A stretch of 64,000 bases of DNA, taken from NCBI GenBank assembly GCA_934699095.1, contig CAKUVI010000003.1, forward strand, positions 124,001 to 188,000, read 5' to 3'. Of the stretch, positions 48,806 through 59,188 are shown piece after piece. The notes below the pieces were generated by a model. It had not been told where the DNA came from and ran no database searches. It was given only the letters and a program-made list of their open reading frames with translations. Made by a program: the position numbers and the translations under genes. This stretch comes from an uncultured Bacteroidales bacterium. Its GTDB lineage: Bacteria; Bacteroidota; Bacteroidia; Bacteroidales; WCHB1-69. Positions within the stretch are counted from its first letter, which is position 1, and the number at the start of each line of letters is the position of its first letter.

Positions 48806-50080
48806 ATGTTACAGATTCAACTTTTAAGAGAAAGACCACAAGAAGTTATTGATAGACTTAAAATCAAGAATTTTGATGCTACTGAGTTAGTGTCTGAAAT
48901 CACAAAATTAGACGTCGCCAACCGTGAACTGAAAAAGAAAATAGACGATAATCTTATGGCTCAGAACCAAGGAGCCAAAAAGATCGGCCAACTCTTCAAG
49001 GAAGGACGCCGAGAAGAGGCCGAAAGCATCAAGGCTGAAATGGCTGCACTTAAGGAAAACGAACGCACCGACCGCGCCAAACTCCAAGAACAAGAAGAAT
49101 TGCTCCAAAGCAAAATGGTTCTTCTTCCAAACCTTCCTAATGCCGCTGTAGCTCCAGGCAAAGGCGCCGACGACAACGAAATAATATATACGGAAGGTGA
49201 CGCCTCAAATTTCAACTTCGATGCACTCCCTCACTGGGATTTAGTAAAAAAATATGACATCATAGATTTTGAACTTGGTACCAAGATCACCGGCGCAGGA
49301 TTCCCTGTTTACAAAGGCAAAGGTGCCCGCCTGCAACGCGCCCTCATCGACTTCTTCCTCGATGAAGCCACAGCAGCAGGTTACCTTGAAATACAACCAC
49401 CGTACATGGTGAACGAAGACTCAGCATACGGCACTGGCCAACTTCCTGACAAAGAAGGACAAATGTACCACTGCCAAATTGACAATTTCTACCTCATCCC
49501 TACCGCTGAAGTCCCTGTTACCAACATCTACCGCGACGTGATTCTTAAAGAAAGCGACTTCCCGTTGAAAAACTGCGCATACTCCGCTTGCTTCCGCCGC
49601 GAAGCCGGCTCCTACGGCAAAGACGTGCGCGGACTTAACCGCCTGCACCAATTCGACAAAATCGAGATAGTGACCATTGAACACCCCGACCGCTCTTACG
49701 AAACACTTGAAAAAATGACAGCCCACGCCAAAGGACTACTTACCAAACTCGGACTCCCATTCCGCGTGCTTCGCCTCTGCGGCGGCGACATCAGCTTTAC
49801 CTCCGCCCTCACCTACGACCTCGAAGTTTACTCTAAAGCTCAACAAAAATGGCTCGAGGTAAGCTCCGTGTCCAACTTCGAATCTTATCAAGCTAACCGC
49901 TTGAAACTCAGATATAAAGATGAGGCGACCGGAAAAACTAAGCTGGCTCACACTCTGAATGGTAGCGCCCTCGCTCTACCTCGCGTTCTCGCTGCACTGC
50001 TTGAAAACAACCAAACAGACAAGGGTATCGTTATCCCCGAAGTCCTTCGCCCTTACACACGCTTCGACATCATCGACTGA
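48806..50080 (+). CDS. serS: Seryl-tRNA synthetase
   Basis: 424 residues, the usual length. The N-terminal coiled-coil tRNA-binding arm spans ~residues 30-100. Class II motifs include FRREAGSYGKDVRGLNRLHQF (motif 2 region) and the late LNGSALALPRVLAALLEN (motif 3). It charges tRNA-Ser. It has its own promoter and the TPR gene starts 5 nt after its stop, so they are co-transcribed. Core gene, no oddities. Confidence 0.97.
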   Translation: MLQIQLLRERPQEVIDRLKIKNFDATELVSEITKLDVANRELKKKIDDNLMAQNQGAKKIGQLFKEGRREEAESIKAEMAALKENERTDRAKLQEQEELLQSKMVLLPNLPNAAVAPGKGADDNEIIYTEGDASNFNFDALPHWDLVKKYDIIDFELGTKITGAGFPVYKGKGARLQRALIDFFLDEATAAGYLEIQPPYMVNEDSAYGTGQLPDKEGQMYHCQIDNFYLIPTAEVPVTNIYRDVILKESDFPLKNCAYSACFRREAGSYGKDVRGLNRLHQFDKIEIVTIEHPDRSYETLEKMTAHAKGLLTKLGLPFRVLRLCGGDISFTSALTYDLEVYSKAQQKWLEVSSVSNFESYQANRLKLRYKDEATGKTKLAHTLNGSALALPRVLAALLENNQTDKGIVIPEVLRPYTRFDIID

Positions 50081-50085
50081 TCCTG

Positions 50086-51957
50086 ATGAAGAAAATCCTG
50101 ATAATTATAGTAATGTTCCTCTCGTGCTGCGGCTGTATCTTCGCCCAACAGTCTCAAGAGGAACAACTTGCTTTGCAATATTATAAAGATAAAGAATATG
50201 ACAAAGCTGTTGAACTATTTGAAAAAATTCATAGCAAAAAGTCAGATTCCTATATCTATTATTACTATTATCATGCCCTTTTGGAACTCGAACGCTACAA
50301 CGATGCCGAAAAAATGCTGAAAAAACAGGTAAAAGCATACCCTAACGTTCAACGCTATAAAGTTGACCTGGGATACGTTTATGAACGCGCCGGTGATAAC
50401 CAAAAGGCTGAAAAAAACTATCAGGATTGCATTAAAAACCTTCAAGCAAAAGAATATTCAGTTAGCGAACTCTCTAACGCTTTCATGTCGCGCGCTAAAT
50501 ACGACTACGCTGCTGAAACTATCCTTAAGGGCAGAAAACTTCTGAACAATGAACAATACCTGTCTAAAAGCCTTATTAACATCTATAAAAGCCTTCACCA
50601 AAACGAAAAAATTATAGATGAAATCATCTCTCTTGTCAAAACCGACAACGAAAAATACCAAAACGACGTCCAAACTGCCATCCAAGACCTTCTGATAGAT
50701 GATGAAGATAACATGCTTTATATGTCAATCCGTACTGCTCTCCAGAAATTTTCACAAAAAAATCCATCTAACATTCTGTGCATTAAAGAATTGTATTGGA
50801 TAAGCCAACTTCATAAAGACTATCAAGAAGCTTTCATTCTCGCTAAATCTCTCGATAAAAGATTGAAAATGGACGGCATCTTCACTTACGAAATCGCTAA
50901 CGTTGCCGCCGACAACCGCGACTACGAAACAGCTATCGAGGCTTTGAATTATATCATAAAAAAAGGCGAAGAAACACATAACTATGTTCAAGCCAAAATG
51001 AAAATTTTGGATGTCAAATATATGCAGCTGACTGAGACTTCACCTGTGAAAATGGTTGATGCCATAAATCTGGAACAAGATTTCCGTAAGGTTTTAGACG
51101 AAAACGGCATCCACTCAGGCACTATGGACTGGATTCGCAAATACGCTCACCTGCTTGCCTTCTACGTTAATAAACCCGCCGACGCAATCAACATTTTGAA
51201 CCAGGCCATCGCCTCTACCCGCGACACCAAAGAAAAAAACCAATACAAAATAGATCTGGCTGATGTGCAACTCTACACCGGCGAAGTTTGGGATGCCTCC
51301 CTCAACTATTCTCAAGTTGAGAAAGACATGCCTAACGACATTTTGGGTAATGAAGCAAAATTTAAGAATGCCAAACTCTCTTTCTATATCGGTGAATTCC
51401 AATGGGCAAAAACCCAACTGGATGTTCTTGCCGCAGCCACTTCAAAACTCATCGCCAACGATGCAATCTACACCTCCATGCTCATCTCCGACAATCTGGA
51501 AGAAGATGATGATGAAGATGATATTGACACCACTTACAACATCTTTCAAAATTCTGAAGGAAATCTCGCACTAAAAAAATATGCCCAGGCTGAATTCCTG
51601 ATTTTCCAAAACAAAGACAATGAAGCTCTTAGGACTCTCGATTCCGTCATCACTCTTTCCCCCTTCGGAACACTCGTTGATGATGCTCTCTATCAGAAAG
51701 CCCTCATTTTCATTAAACAGAAAAACTACTTTGAAGCAGAAAAACTTCTCAAACAGGTAATTGAGAAATATGGCGACCAATTATTAGCCGATGACGCCAC
51801 TTTTCAATTGGCTGAACTCTACGAGTTTTATCTAAAAGACATATCACAGGCAATGGAATACTACCAAAAAATCCTGAAAGACTACAATGACAGCCTTTAC
51901 GTTGTGCAGTCCAGAAACCGCTACCGTGCTCTTCGCGGTGACAATGTAACAAATTAA
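50086..51957 (+). CDS. Tetratricopeptide repeat protein, secreted
   Basis: 623 residues, signal peptide MKKILIIIVMFLSCCGCIFA. TPR units from ~residue 25 (EQLALQYYKDKEYDKAVELFEKI) to the end (AEFLIFQNKDNEALRTLDSV, YQKALIFIKQKNYFEAEKLL, LAELYEFYLKDISQAMEYYQ). Periplasmic scaffolding is likely. The gene is placed directly behind serS. A CC pair near the signal end (LSCCGC) could be a lipobox. Confidence 0.85.
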   Translation: MKKILIIIVMFLSCCGCIFAQQSQEEQLALQYYKDKEYDKAVELFEKIHSKKSDSYIYYYYYHALLELERYNDAEKMLKKQVKAYPNVQRYKVDLGYVYERAGDNQKAEKNYQDCIKNLQAKEYSVSELSNAFMSRAKYDYAAETILKGRKLLNNEQYLSKSLINIYKSLHQNEKIIDEIISLVKTDNEKYQNDVQTAIQDLLIDDEDNMLYMSIRTALQKFSQKNPSNILCIKELYWISQLHKDYQEAFILAKSLDKRLKMDGIFTYEIANVAADNRDYETAIEALNYIIKKGEETHNYVQAKMKILDVKYMQLTETSPVKMVDAINLEQDFRKVLDENGIHSGTMDWIRKYAHLLAFYVNKPADAINILNQAIASTRDTKEKNQYKIDLADVQLYTGEVWDASLNYSQVEKDMPNDILGNEAKFKNAKLSFYIGEFQWAKTQLDVLAAATSKLIANDAIYTSMLISDNLEEDDDEDDIDTTYNIFQNSEGNLALKKYAQAEFLIFQNKDNEALRTLDSVITLSPFGTLVDDALYQKALIFIKQKNYFEAEKLLKQVIEKYGDQLLADDATFQLAELYEFYLKDISQAMEYYQKILKDYNDSLYVVQSRNRYRALRGDNVTN

Positions 51958-51960
51958 AAT

Positions 51961-52467
51961 CTATTTTCGGCTCTCTTCATGAACTTTTTTTAACAACTCC
52001 CATGGTAAATGACAATAGCCATCGGGATGTTTTTCCAAATAATGCTGATGATATTCCGAAGCAGGATAGTAATTTCTCAATAACTCAACCTCAACCACAA
52101 TCTCGCCATCTGTCTCTTTCTGTTTCTCAGCAATGAAATCAGAAACAATCGCGAGGTCATCTTCAGAACTTGCATAAACACCTGTGCGATAACGAGTTCC
52201 CTCATCCTCACCCTGCTTGTTCAAGGATGTTGGATCTATTGCCATGAAGAAAAAATCCAGCAAACGCCGCAACGACACTATGTTTTCATCATAAACTACG
52301 CGTACCGTCTCAGCAAATCCTGTCTTATCGGTATAGACCTCTTCGTATGTTGGGTTTTCAGAATTCCCATTCGCGAAACCCGTTTCTGTCTCTTTCACGC
52401 CTTTTACCTGTTCAAAAAGATGCTGTGCACCCCAAAAACAACCTCCTGCAAAGTATATTTCTTTCAT
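51961..52467 (-). CDS. msrA: Peptide methionine sulfoxide reductase A
   Basis: 168 residues. GGCFWGAQHLF at residues 8-18 carries the catalytic Cys. GTRYRTGVYASSEDD and the end (EYHQHYLEKHPDGYCHLPW) are standard. Reduces methionine-S-sulfoxide using thioredoxin. It lies 10 nt after mutS2 in a minus-strand run with the cell-division genes. Cytoplasmic form, no signal peptide. Confidence 0.96.
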   Translation of the reverse strand: MKEIYFAGGCFWGAQHLFEQVKGVKETETGFANGNSENPTYEEVYTDKTGFAETVRVVYDENIVSLRRLLDFFFMAIDPTSLNKQGEDEGTRYRTGVYASSEDDLAIVSDFIAEKQKETDGEIVVEVELLRNYYPASEYHQHYLEKHPDGYCHLPWELLKKVHEESRK

Positions 52468-52477
52468 TTTTTGAAAA

Positions 52478-54940
52478 TTATTTCAATTTGACAACTGTAA
52501 TGCCTGCACCTCCGAGTTCAAGCATTTCATCATGGAACTCCGCCACAGACCTGCGTTTTGAAAGGTATTGTCGTACCACGCTCCGCAAAATCCCGTTTCC
52601 TTTGCCGTGTAAAATTCGTAGATTTCCGATGCCCAACATCTCAGCCTCATCAAGATATTCCTCAAGATTATGCAACATCTCCTCTGCCCGTTGGCCGCGC
52701 ACATCCAATGTAGTATTGAAAGCCGCTAATTTTTTGTTTAGAGCGTCCGCCACCGTTCCTGTATTGAACTGCGAAACATTGCCCCTCTCCACATTACGCG
52801 CCTCTTTCTTGCTTATTTTAATCAGTTTTGACAAATTTGTCTTGAAATTGATGGAGTGAAAAGATATCGTCGCTTCATCCCCATCAATCTTAGTAACTTC
52901 ACCTGCTATCTGAGAATCAGGCATATAGACAGAGTCGCCCACACAAATGGGCTTTTCAGAACTTTCCACTTCTATCTTCTTCTCTGTTTTTCTTTTTTTA
53001 TGAATCGGAACAATTGGTTTTAAGGACTCTTCCTTCTCGATACTTTCCACCTCTTTTTCCAACTCTTTCTTGAAAGACTGTATGTTTTGACGAACGGTTT
53101 TTGTCTTTTGGGAATCAGCTTTTGACTCTTTAATCTCTCTGATAGTGTTCTCTATAATCTTATTTGCGTTATTGACAATAGAATCGGCTTGGTTTTTAGC
53201 CTTTGTGAGTATCTCTTTACGCTGTTTGTCCAACTGGGCAAATTTTTCAGAATACTCATCAATCATTGTTGCCAACTGTTCGTCTGCGGCGCGCACAATC
53301 CTCAGTTGATTCTCGGCTTCGATCTGGGTAATCTCTATCTCTTCCAATTTCTTTTCATAGTCGATTTGGGCAGTACCCGATTTGCTTACAGCTCTGTCTA
53401 TAATATCCGGATCCAAACCTATATGTTTGGCTATTTCATATGTAAATGAGCTACCAGGTTTGCCTATTTTCAGCTTGTATAGTGGCAGAAGGGCATTCGT
53501 GTCAAAGAGCATTGCACCGTTCACCGCTTCTGAATGCGCATCTGGAAACATCTTCAGATTACCATAGTGAGTGGTAATGACACCAAAGGATCCCTTCTCG
53601 TAGTAATTTTCCAAAACTGCCTCGGCCAAAGCACCGCCCAAAGTGGGTTCTGTGCCACTTCCGAACTCGTCTATCAGGAACAGAGACCTGTTGTTTAGGT
53701 TCTCATCTGTGATTTTAAGGTTTGTAAGATGAGAACTATACGTGCTCAAGTCGTCATCTATTGACTGCTCGTCGCCTATGTCAATGAACATACTCTCGAA
53801 TATCCCCATATCAGAAGTGCTCATCATTGACACCAAAACACCACTCTGCATCATATATTGTAACAAACCGATGCTTTTCAGACAGACAGATTTACCACCC
53901 GCGTTTGGTCCTGAAATTATGAGTATTCTACTCTCTTTTTTTAAATTAATGTCCAACGGTACCGGCTTTTTGCCATGTCTTTTCAGATTCAGGAGCAGGA
54001 GCGGGTGCATTGCCTGCTGCCAGTTCACCATCGGTTGCTGATGGATATGCGGAAGCGAAGCGTCAATGTCGATTGCGAAAAGTGCCTTTGCTCGCAGAAA
54101 ATCATATCTGCCCATAAGGTTTTGGGCGTCTTCAATCTGATCGATTAAAGGACGTATCTTGTCTGACATCTCAGTCAGAATCCTGATTATCTCACGCTGA
54201 CTGGCATTTTGCAGATCCTTCAATTCATTGTTTGCGTCGAAAACGTCGGCAGGTTCAATGAAGACTGTCTGCCCGGTAGCGGATTCATCGTGCACGAAGC
54301 CCTTGAGACGACGCTTGAACTGGGAGGAGACAGGGATACAGAGACGGCCGTTGCGCACTGTCATCTCGGCATCTTCCTTGACAATTCCGTCTTGTTTTGC
54401 AGCTGCCAAAATTTTCCTTATCTGCCGGTCTGCGTCGCGTGAAATCCTGTTTATAGCTCCCTTTATCCTTGAAAGCTCGTCAGAAGCATCATCGCGAATC
54501 TGGCCTTTATCGTCCATAATCCTGTTAATAGAACTGATCAAATCACGCTGGATCACCATTTCGGAGCACATATCCCACAAGCGTGGGTACTTGTTATCTT
54601 CATGACGGACCTTAAAATAGACGAATATACTGGTCATTGACTGCAGGAACGCACGCATGCACGCCAGATCCTCCACATCAATGTATGTTCCGTCAACTCT
54701 CAAATGTTTCAAGGCAGGACGAAGGTCGTAAAAGTCTTGCGCTGGGAAGGGCTCATCGAAAAGCAGCAACTGACGAAACTCCTCGACAGATTCCAACGAC
54801 GGCATTATCTCCATAATATCCGTCATAAAAGCCATACTTTCGACAAGTTCAGCACCTTGTTGGCTCAAACAATGCGAAACTATTATTTGACGCACAACAT
54901 CAAAGCCTATTTTTTCTTCAAAATTTTCAGGATATAGCAT
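52478..54940 (-). CDS. mutS2: MutS2 endonuclease/ATPase
   Basis: 820 residues. MutS core with Walker A GPNAGGKSVCLKS and STYSSHLTNLK, LIDEFGSGTEPTLGGAL. A long coiled coil (~520-620) with KOW-like part follows, then the Smr nuclease domain (LDVRGQRAEEMLHNLEEYL, ILHGKGNGILR). MutS2 limits recombination or rescues collided ribosomes rather than repairing mismatches. Start 4 nt downstream of the MATE gene, so same transcript. Confidence 0.96.
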   Translation of the reverse strand: MLYPENFEEKIGFDVVRQIIVSHCLSQQGAELVESMAFMTDIMEIMPSLESVEEFRQLLLFDEPFPAQDFYDLRPALKHLRVDGTYIDVEDLACMRAFLQSMTSIFVYFKVRHEDNKYPRLWDMCSEMVIQRDLISSINRIMDDKGQIRDDASDELSRIKGAINRISRDADRQIRKILAAAKQDGIVKEDAEMTVRNGRLCIPVSSQFKRRLKGFVHDESATGQTVFIEPADVFDANNELKDLQNASQREIIRILTEMSDKIRPLIDQIEDAQNLMGRYDFLRAKALFAIDIDASLPHIHQQPMVNWQQAMHPLLLLNLKRHGKKPVPLDINLKKESRILIISGPNAGGKSVCLKSIGLLQYMMQSGVLVSMMSTSDMGIFESMFIDIGDEQSIDDDLSTYSSHLTNLKITDENLNNRSLFLIDEFGSGTEPTLGGALAEAVLENYYEKGSFGVITTHYGNLKMFPDAHSEAVNGAMLFDTNALLPLYKLKIGKPGSSFTYEIAKHIGLDPDIIDRAVSKSGTAQIDYEKKLEEIEITQIEAENQLRIVRAADEQLATMIDEYSEKFAQLDKQRKEILTKAKNQADSIVNNANKIIENTIREIKESKADSQKTKTVRQNIQSFKKELEKEVESIEKEESLKPIVPIHKKRKTEKKIEVESSEKPICVGDSVYMPDSQIAGEVTKIDGDEATISFHSINFKTNLSKLIKISKKEARNVERGNVSQFNTGTVADALNKKLAAFNTTLDVRGQRAEEMLHNLEEYLDEAEMLGIGNLRILHGKGNGILRSVVRQYLSKRRSVAEFHDEMLELGGAGITVVKLK

Positions 54941-54944
54941 AGAT

Positions 54945-56333
54945 TTATTCGACCATTGGCTGGTCTTTATCGCAAATTACGAATATTTTGCGTTGATTAT
55001 AAAGAAGGATGGCAGCTAACACCGCGCCCATCACATCGGAAATCGCCATCGACAACCACACACCATTCAAACCGAGAAGTCCGTTATTCTCAAACAACAA
55101 CGGGATAATGATACTCATTGGTATTAAGAAAATAACCTGACGCGACAAACTTGTTGTTATCGCTATCCAAGGTTTGTCGATAGACTGGAAAAAATTTGAA
55201 TTGACAATTGTAAATCCAATCAGAGGAAACATGACCATGCAGTATCGCAAAGCCACTTGTCCGAGCGAAATCAGCTCTGCCTCTTTCGTGAACACACTCA
55301 TCATCACACCGGGTATCAAACATGATATCACACTTCCGGCCAAACCTACAAGCACACATACTTTCATTGTCAAAGTGTAAACACTCTTAAGACGATGTCC
55401 ATGACCGGCGCCGTAATTATAACCTGCTATCGGCTGCATACCTTGACAAACACCTATAATCATCAACACCAGAAAGTTACCATAGGTATTACATATTCCG
55501 TACGCACCCACAGCGAGGTCTCCGCCATATCGAAGCAGCTGACGATTGAGAATTGCAACAACACCTGCGGCTGTCAAGTTCATCAAAAACGGGCTCATGC
55601 CTATCATGGTGATGTTCTTGAAAATATATCCTTTAGGTTTCCACGCGTGTGCCTTGAACCGTATGAAGGACTTAGGATCCACGAAATGCAGAATTGAGAC
55701 GAATGCCATCATTGCAATAGAAATTGTTGAAGCAATTGCGGCACCCTTGATACCCATCTTCAATGCAAAGATAAAAATAGGGTCTAAGATAATATTCAGC
55801 ACCGCACCACCTGCCATGATGAGCATCGCCTTTGTAGGATATCCCGACGCCCTGATCAAACCTGTGAGATTGTATGTCAAAGTAATCAGAAACATTCCAG
55901 GCAGGATGTAAACCATGTATTCGTGGGCGTATGAGACGGTCTCAGCCGTTGCACCAAATTTTAGAAGTATTTTGTCCAGAAACAAATATGCAAAAGTAAC
56001 CACCGTCAATCCGAGCACAACGGTGAATATCAAACTGTTTCCAAGAATATTCTCTGCCCACTCCTTGTCTTTTTTTCCCAGAACTATTGACATTCTTGAG
56101 GCGGAGCCCACACCTATCAAAGAACCGAATGCGTGAATGACATTCATGACCGGCATAGTGATAGCCAATCCGGCAATGGCAAGCGCCCCGACACCGCGTC
56201 CGATGAAAATCCTGTCCACTATATTATACACCGAAGCGATAATCTGACTGATTACCGCCGGCAAGGCATACACCCAAAGAAGGTGGCCTATATCTTTTGT
56301 CTCTAATTCCTTAGTACGATCTATATTTTCCAA
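54945..56333 (-). CDS. MATE family efflux transporter
   Basis: 462 residues with 12 transmembrane segments in two six-helix halves. ALPAVISQIIASVYNIVDRIFIGRG is the first helix pair; LIRASGYPTKAMLIMAGGAVLNIILDPIF is at the end of the first half. Na+- or H+-driven export of drugs or metabolites. It is 15 nt behind ftsZ and 4 nt before mutS2. No substrate can be read. Confidence 0.93.
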   Translation of the reverse strand: MENIDRTKELETKDIGHLLWVYALPAVISQIIASVYNIVDRIFIGRGVGALAIAGLAITMPVMNVIHAFGSLIGVGSASRMSIVLGKKDKEWAENILGNSLIFTVVLGLTVVTFAYLFLDKILLKFGATAETVSYAHEYMVYILPGMFLITLTYNLTGLIRASGYPTKAMLIMAGGAVLNIILDPIFIFALKMGIKGAAIASTISIAMMAFVSILHFVDPKSFIRFKAHAWKPKGYIFKNITMIGMSPFLMNLTAAGVVAILNRQLLRYGGDLAVGAYGICNTYGNFLVLMIIGVCQGMQPIAGYNYGAGHGHRLKSVYTLTMKVCVLVGLAGSVISCLIPGVMMSVFTKEAELISLGQVALRYCMVMFPLIGFTIVNSNFFQSIDKPWIAITTSLSRQVIFLIPMSIIIPLLFENNGLLGLNGVWLSMAISDVMGAVLAAILLYNQRKIFVICDKDQPMVE

Positions 56334-56348
56334 ATGAGTTTTTGTTCT

Positions 56349-57767
56349 TTAGTCTGCAAAGCCATGAAACACGTCACTGGCATCGTCTTGAAATTCATAA
56401 ATAGGTTCCGGTTCGGCTGTGAAAGTCTCAGTTTTCCTGTTTTCCAAAACACTGTCCAAAAAGACATCGTCTCTTACAAAAGCGGGAGATGCGATAGTTT
56501 GATTGAACAAATCGTCGTCCTCAAGGTCTTTTCCACTCTTGCTTTCTATCACAGTAGGACCTGCGATGACATTCTGATCCTGAACGTTGTCTATCAGGCC
56601 TGAATTGCCGAACATGTAGCTTTGATCATCGTTGCCGAATTGTGCAGCAGGTTCCACAACAGGCTCTTTAACTTTTTCCTCAACACTAAATGACTCGGGA
56701 ACTTTTAGATCACCTTGAGGATGTTCCTCAATGGTTATCTCTATAGTGCCGTTGTCTTTGTCGAATATTGTGGTCTCCTTGCCTGTTTCCTCGGATGATT
56801 TTGCCGAGAAGTTGGTAACCACAACCGACAATTTTATGCTGTCGCCGAGAGTTTCGTCCTGTCCGTGACCCCAGATAAGGTGAACATTTTCCGACTGCAT
56901 TTTCTCGAATTCGATTTCAAGCAGTTCAAGTTCGGCCATGGTGAGTTTCTTCTGTGGACCGTAGGTGATGAAGAACAAGAAGTTCTTGGCATTGCTGATG
57001 TCCTGATTTTCAAGCAGCGGGCAGTTAAGCACGTCTTCAAGCACCTTTTGGACGCGGTCGGAGCCGCTTGCAGTGGCAGTTCCGAGGAGTGCCTTGCCGC
57101 TGTTCTTCATTGTGGCCTTCACGTCTTCGAAATCGACATTCTGCTTGTATGTGGCAGTTATGATTTCAGCGATACTCTTTACTGAATTTTTGAGTATATC
57201 GTCAACCTGTACGTAGGCTTGGTCAATATCGAGATCGGCGAAGTACTTCATAAGGTTCTGATTATTTATCACAATCAAAGAGTCAACATATTTGCTCATC
57301 TCCTCGATGCCTTCCTCTGCAGATTCGATGCGGCGTTTTCCTTCCAATCTGAACGGTTCAGTAACAACGCCAATGGTAAGGATTCCCATCTCTTTGGCGA
57401 CTTTGGCTATCACAGGGGAGGCTCCTGTGCCGGTGCCCTTGCCCATTCCAGCTGCGATGAAGAGCATCTTGGTCTTTTCACCAATGAACTCTTTGATTTT
57501 ATCCTCGCTTTTTGAGGCGAACTCTCCAGCAACTTTGGCATCACCGCCGGCTCCCAAACCGTTGCCTATCAACAGTTTTTCCTGAATCTGACAAGCCTCC
57601 AGATGGCATGCATCAGTGTTACAAATCAAAAAATCAACACCCTTTATACCCTCTAAATACATGTGTTGCACAGCATTGCTTCCTGCGCCGCCAACACCTA
57701 TGACCTTGATGGTAGATGCATTCTCCTTTGGACTGAAATCTGGTGTAAATTCTATTGTATCTGACAT
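56349..57767 (-). CDS. ftsZ: Cell division protein FtsZ
   Basis: 472 residues. GTPase/tubulin domain: VGGAGSNAVQHM, GTP signature GKGTGTGASPVIA, and the T7 loop in VDFEDVKATM. A long acidic C-terminal tail (residues ~325-472) is typical for Bacteroidota. It polymerises at the division site. It follows ftsA by 38 nt on the same strand. Confidence 0.98.
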   Translation of the reverse strand: MSDTIEFTPDFSPKENASTIKVIGVGGAGSNAVQHMYLEGIKGVDFLICNTDACHLEACQIQEKLLIGNGLGAGGDAKVAGEFASKSEDKIKEFIGEKTKMLFIAAGMGKGTGTGASPVIAKVAKEMGILTIGVVTEPFRLEGKRRIESAEEGIEEMSKYVDSLIVINNQNLMKYFADLDIDQAYVQVDDILKNSVKSIAEIITATYKQNVDFEDVKATMKNSGKALLGTATASGSDRVQKVLEDVLNCPLLENQDISNAKNFLFFITYGPQKKLTMAELELLEIEFEKMQSENVHLIWGHGQDETLGDSIKLSVVVTNFSAKSSEETGKETTIFDKDNGTIEITIEEHPQGDLKVPESFSVEEKVKEPVVEPAAQFGNDDQSYMFGNSGLIDNVQDQNVIAGPTVIESKSGKDLEDDDLFNQTIASPAFVRDDVFLDSVLENRKTETFTAEPEPIYEFQDDASDVFHGFAD

Positions 57768-57805
57768 ATTGGTAATAATTATCGGTTAAGGTTTTGTTTG
57801 TTTTT

Positions 57806-59176
57806 TTAAGATATTTGTTCAAAAATATTAACGAAGGTCTTCGACAGTTTTTTCCAGAGTGTCTCCTTTCCGTCTTCGGGTTCTCTTCCTCTTTTTTTAT
57901 TGGATTCACCCTCTGAATCATCGACATTGGATCCCGTTGCATTGAAGTCTTTCTCAATATTTTGGGATTCCAAGCCATACTTCAACAGACCGAGGGCTGT
58001 TGAGAATAGCGGGTGTTTGAGTTCATTAGACAGAGAATCTGAGAATCCCACGGTAGGATATCCCACGCGCGTTGCGAGTCCGAGATCATACTGACAGAGT
58101 TCAACGATATGGCGCAGGTTGGCACCGCCGCCTGTGAGCACCAGGCCGGCTCCGTTTTGCACCACCGGCATATATCCTGAATCTTCAAGGGCTTTTTTCA
58201 CATAGCCTAATATGTCTCTGTGTACACGACTGTAGATTATCTTGGCAAGCTGTTCTTCGGTGATTTTCAGCGGCTGTTGACCGTTAGGGCGCAGCACGTT
58301 GCAAACTCTGTTCGGGTTGCTCTTGCTCGGAATACAGCTTCCGTGATTCTTCTTAAGCTCTTCGGCCGTATCTTCAGGTATATGGCAAACTTGTGCGATA
58401 TCCTTTGTGATGATAGAGCCTCCGAGAGGAATGACTTTGCTGAACACCGGGTGACCGTCTTTGAAAATCACCATATCGGTTGTGCCACCGCCTATGTCAA
58501 CCAAGACAACACCGCGGCGTTTGTCGTCATCCGACAGGCAGGCAAGACCTGAAGCGATCGGCTCGAGTATCAGGTCCTCAATGCTCAGGCCAACCCTTGA
58601 GATGCATTGCTCTATCTTTTGTATCTCCTGTACATTACCTGTGAGAATCTGATAACACCCCGTCACTTTTGAACCTATTTCGCCGACTGGGTCAGAAGAC
58701 TCATGCGATGTGCCAAATGCTGAGTCTTCGATAATGTATTTTTGCGGTATGGTGGTGATGATTTTCTGTCCTGGAGGCAGTGCTATGTTTTCTACCTCGC
58801 TCCTCATAGAGTCGAGCTCTTCCTGCTCGATCAAGGAGTTATGGTTCGGGCGAAGCACATAGTGCTTGCATTCCTTCGATTTGATATGGCGCGCAGCAAT
58901 CCCGGCATACACACCCTCGATCTGATCGTAATGAGAGTGCTGAATTGCCAATTGCACAGATTTTGTGATGCTGTCGGATGTTTTTAATATGTTCTGTATC
59001 AATCCATATTCAACACCTTTTGATTCGGACTTGCCGAACCCGAGCACTTCGATTTTTCCTCTTTCGTTGAGATAACCGACTATGGTTGCCACCTTGGTGG
59101 TTCCGATATCCAACCCCACAACTATGTCCCCGACTCTGCCTCTTTGTCTATAATCCGATGAGTAATCTTTATCCAT
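57806..59176 (-). CDS. ftsA: Cell division protein FtsA
   Basis: 456 residues. Actin-fold ATPase: VVGLDIGTTKVATIVG at the start, VLVDIGGGTTDMVIFKDG, and LTGGGANLRHI. A C-terminal extension ends in a short amphipathic helix (LWKKLSKTFVNIFEQIS), the membrane target. It tethers FtsZ to the membrane. 12 nt behind ftsQ. Confidence 0.97.
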   Translation of the reverse strand: MDKDYSSDYRQRGRVGDIVVGLDIGTTKVATIVGYLNERGKIEVLGFGKSESKGVEYGLIQNILKTSDSITKSVQLAIQHSHYDQIEGVYAGIAARHIKSKECKHYVLRPNHNSLIEQEELDSMRSEVENIALPPGQKIITTIPQKYIIEDSAFGTSHESSDPVGEIGSKVTGCYQILTGNVQEIQKIEQCISRVGLSIEDLILEPIASGLACLSDDDKRRGVVLVDIGGGTTDMVIFKDGHPVFSKVIPLGGSIITKDIAQVCHIPEDTAEELKKNHGSCIPSKSNPNRVCNVLRPNGQQPLKITEEQLAKIIYSRVHRDILGYVKKALEDSGYMPVVQNGAGLVLTGGGANLRHIVELCQYDLGLATRVGYPTVGFSDSLSNELKHPLFSTALGLLKYGLESQNIEKDFNATGSNVDDSEGESNKKRGREPEDGKETLWKKLSKTFVNIFEQIS

Positions 59177-59188
59177 ACGCGCAATAGG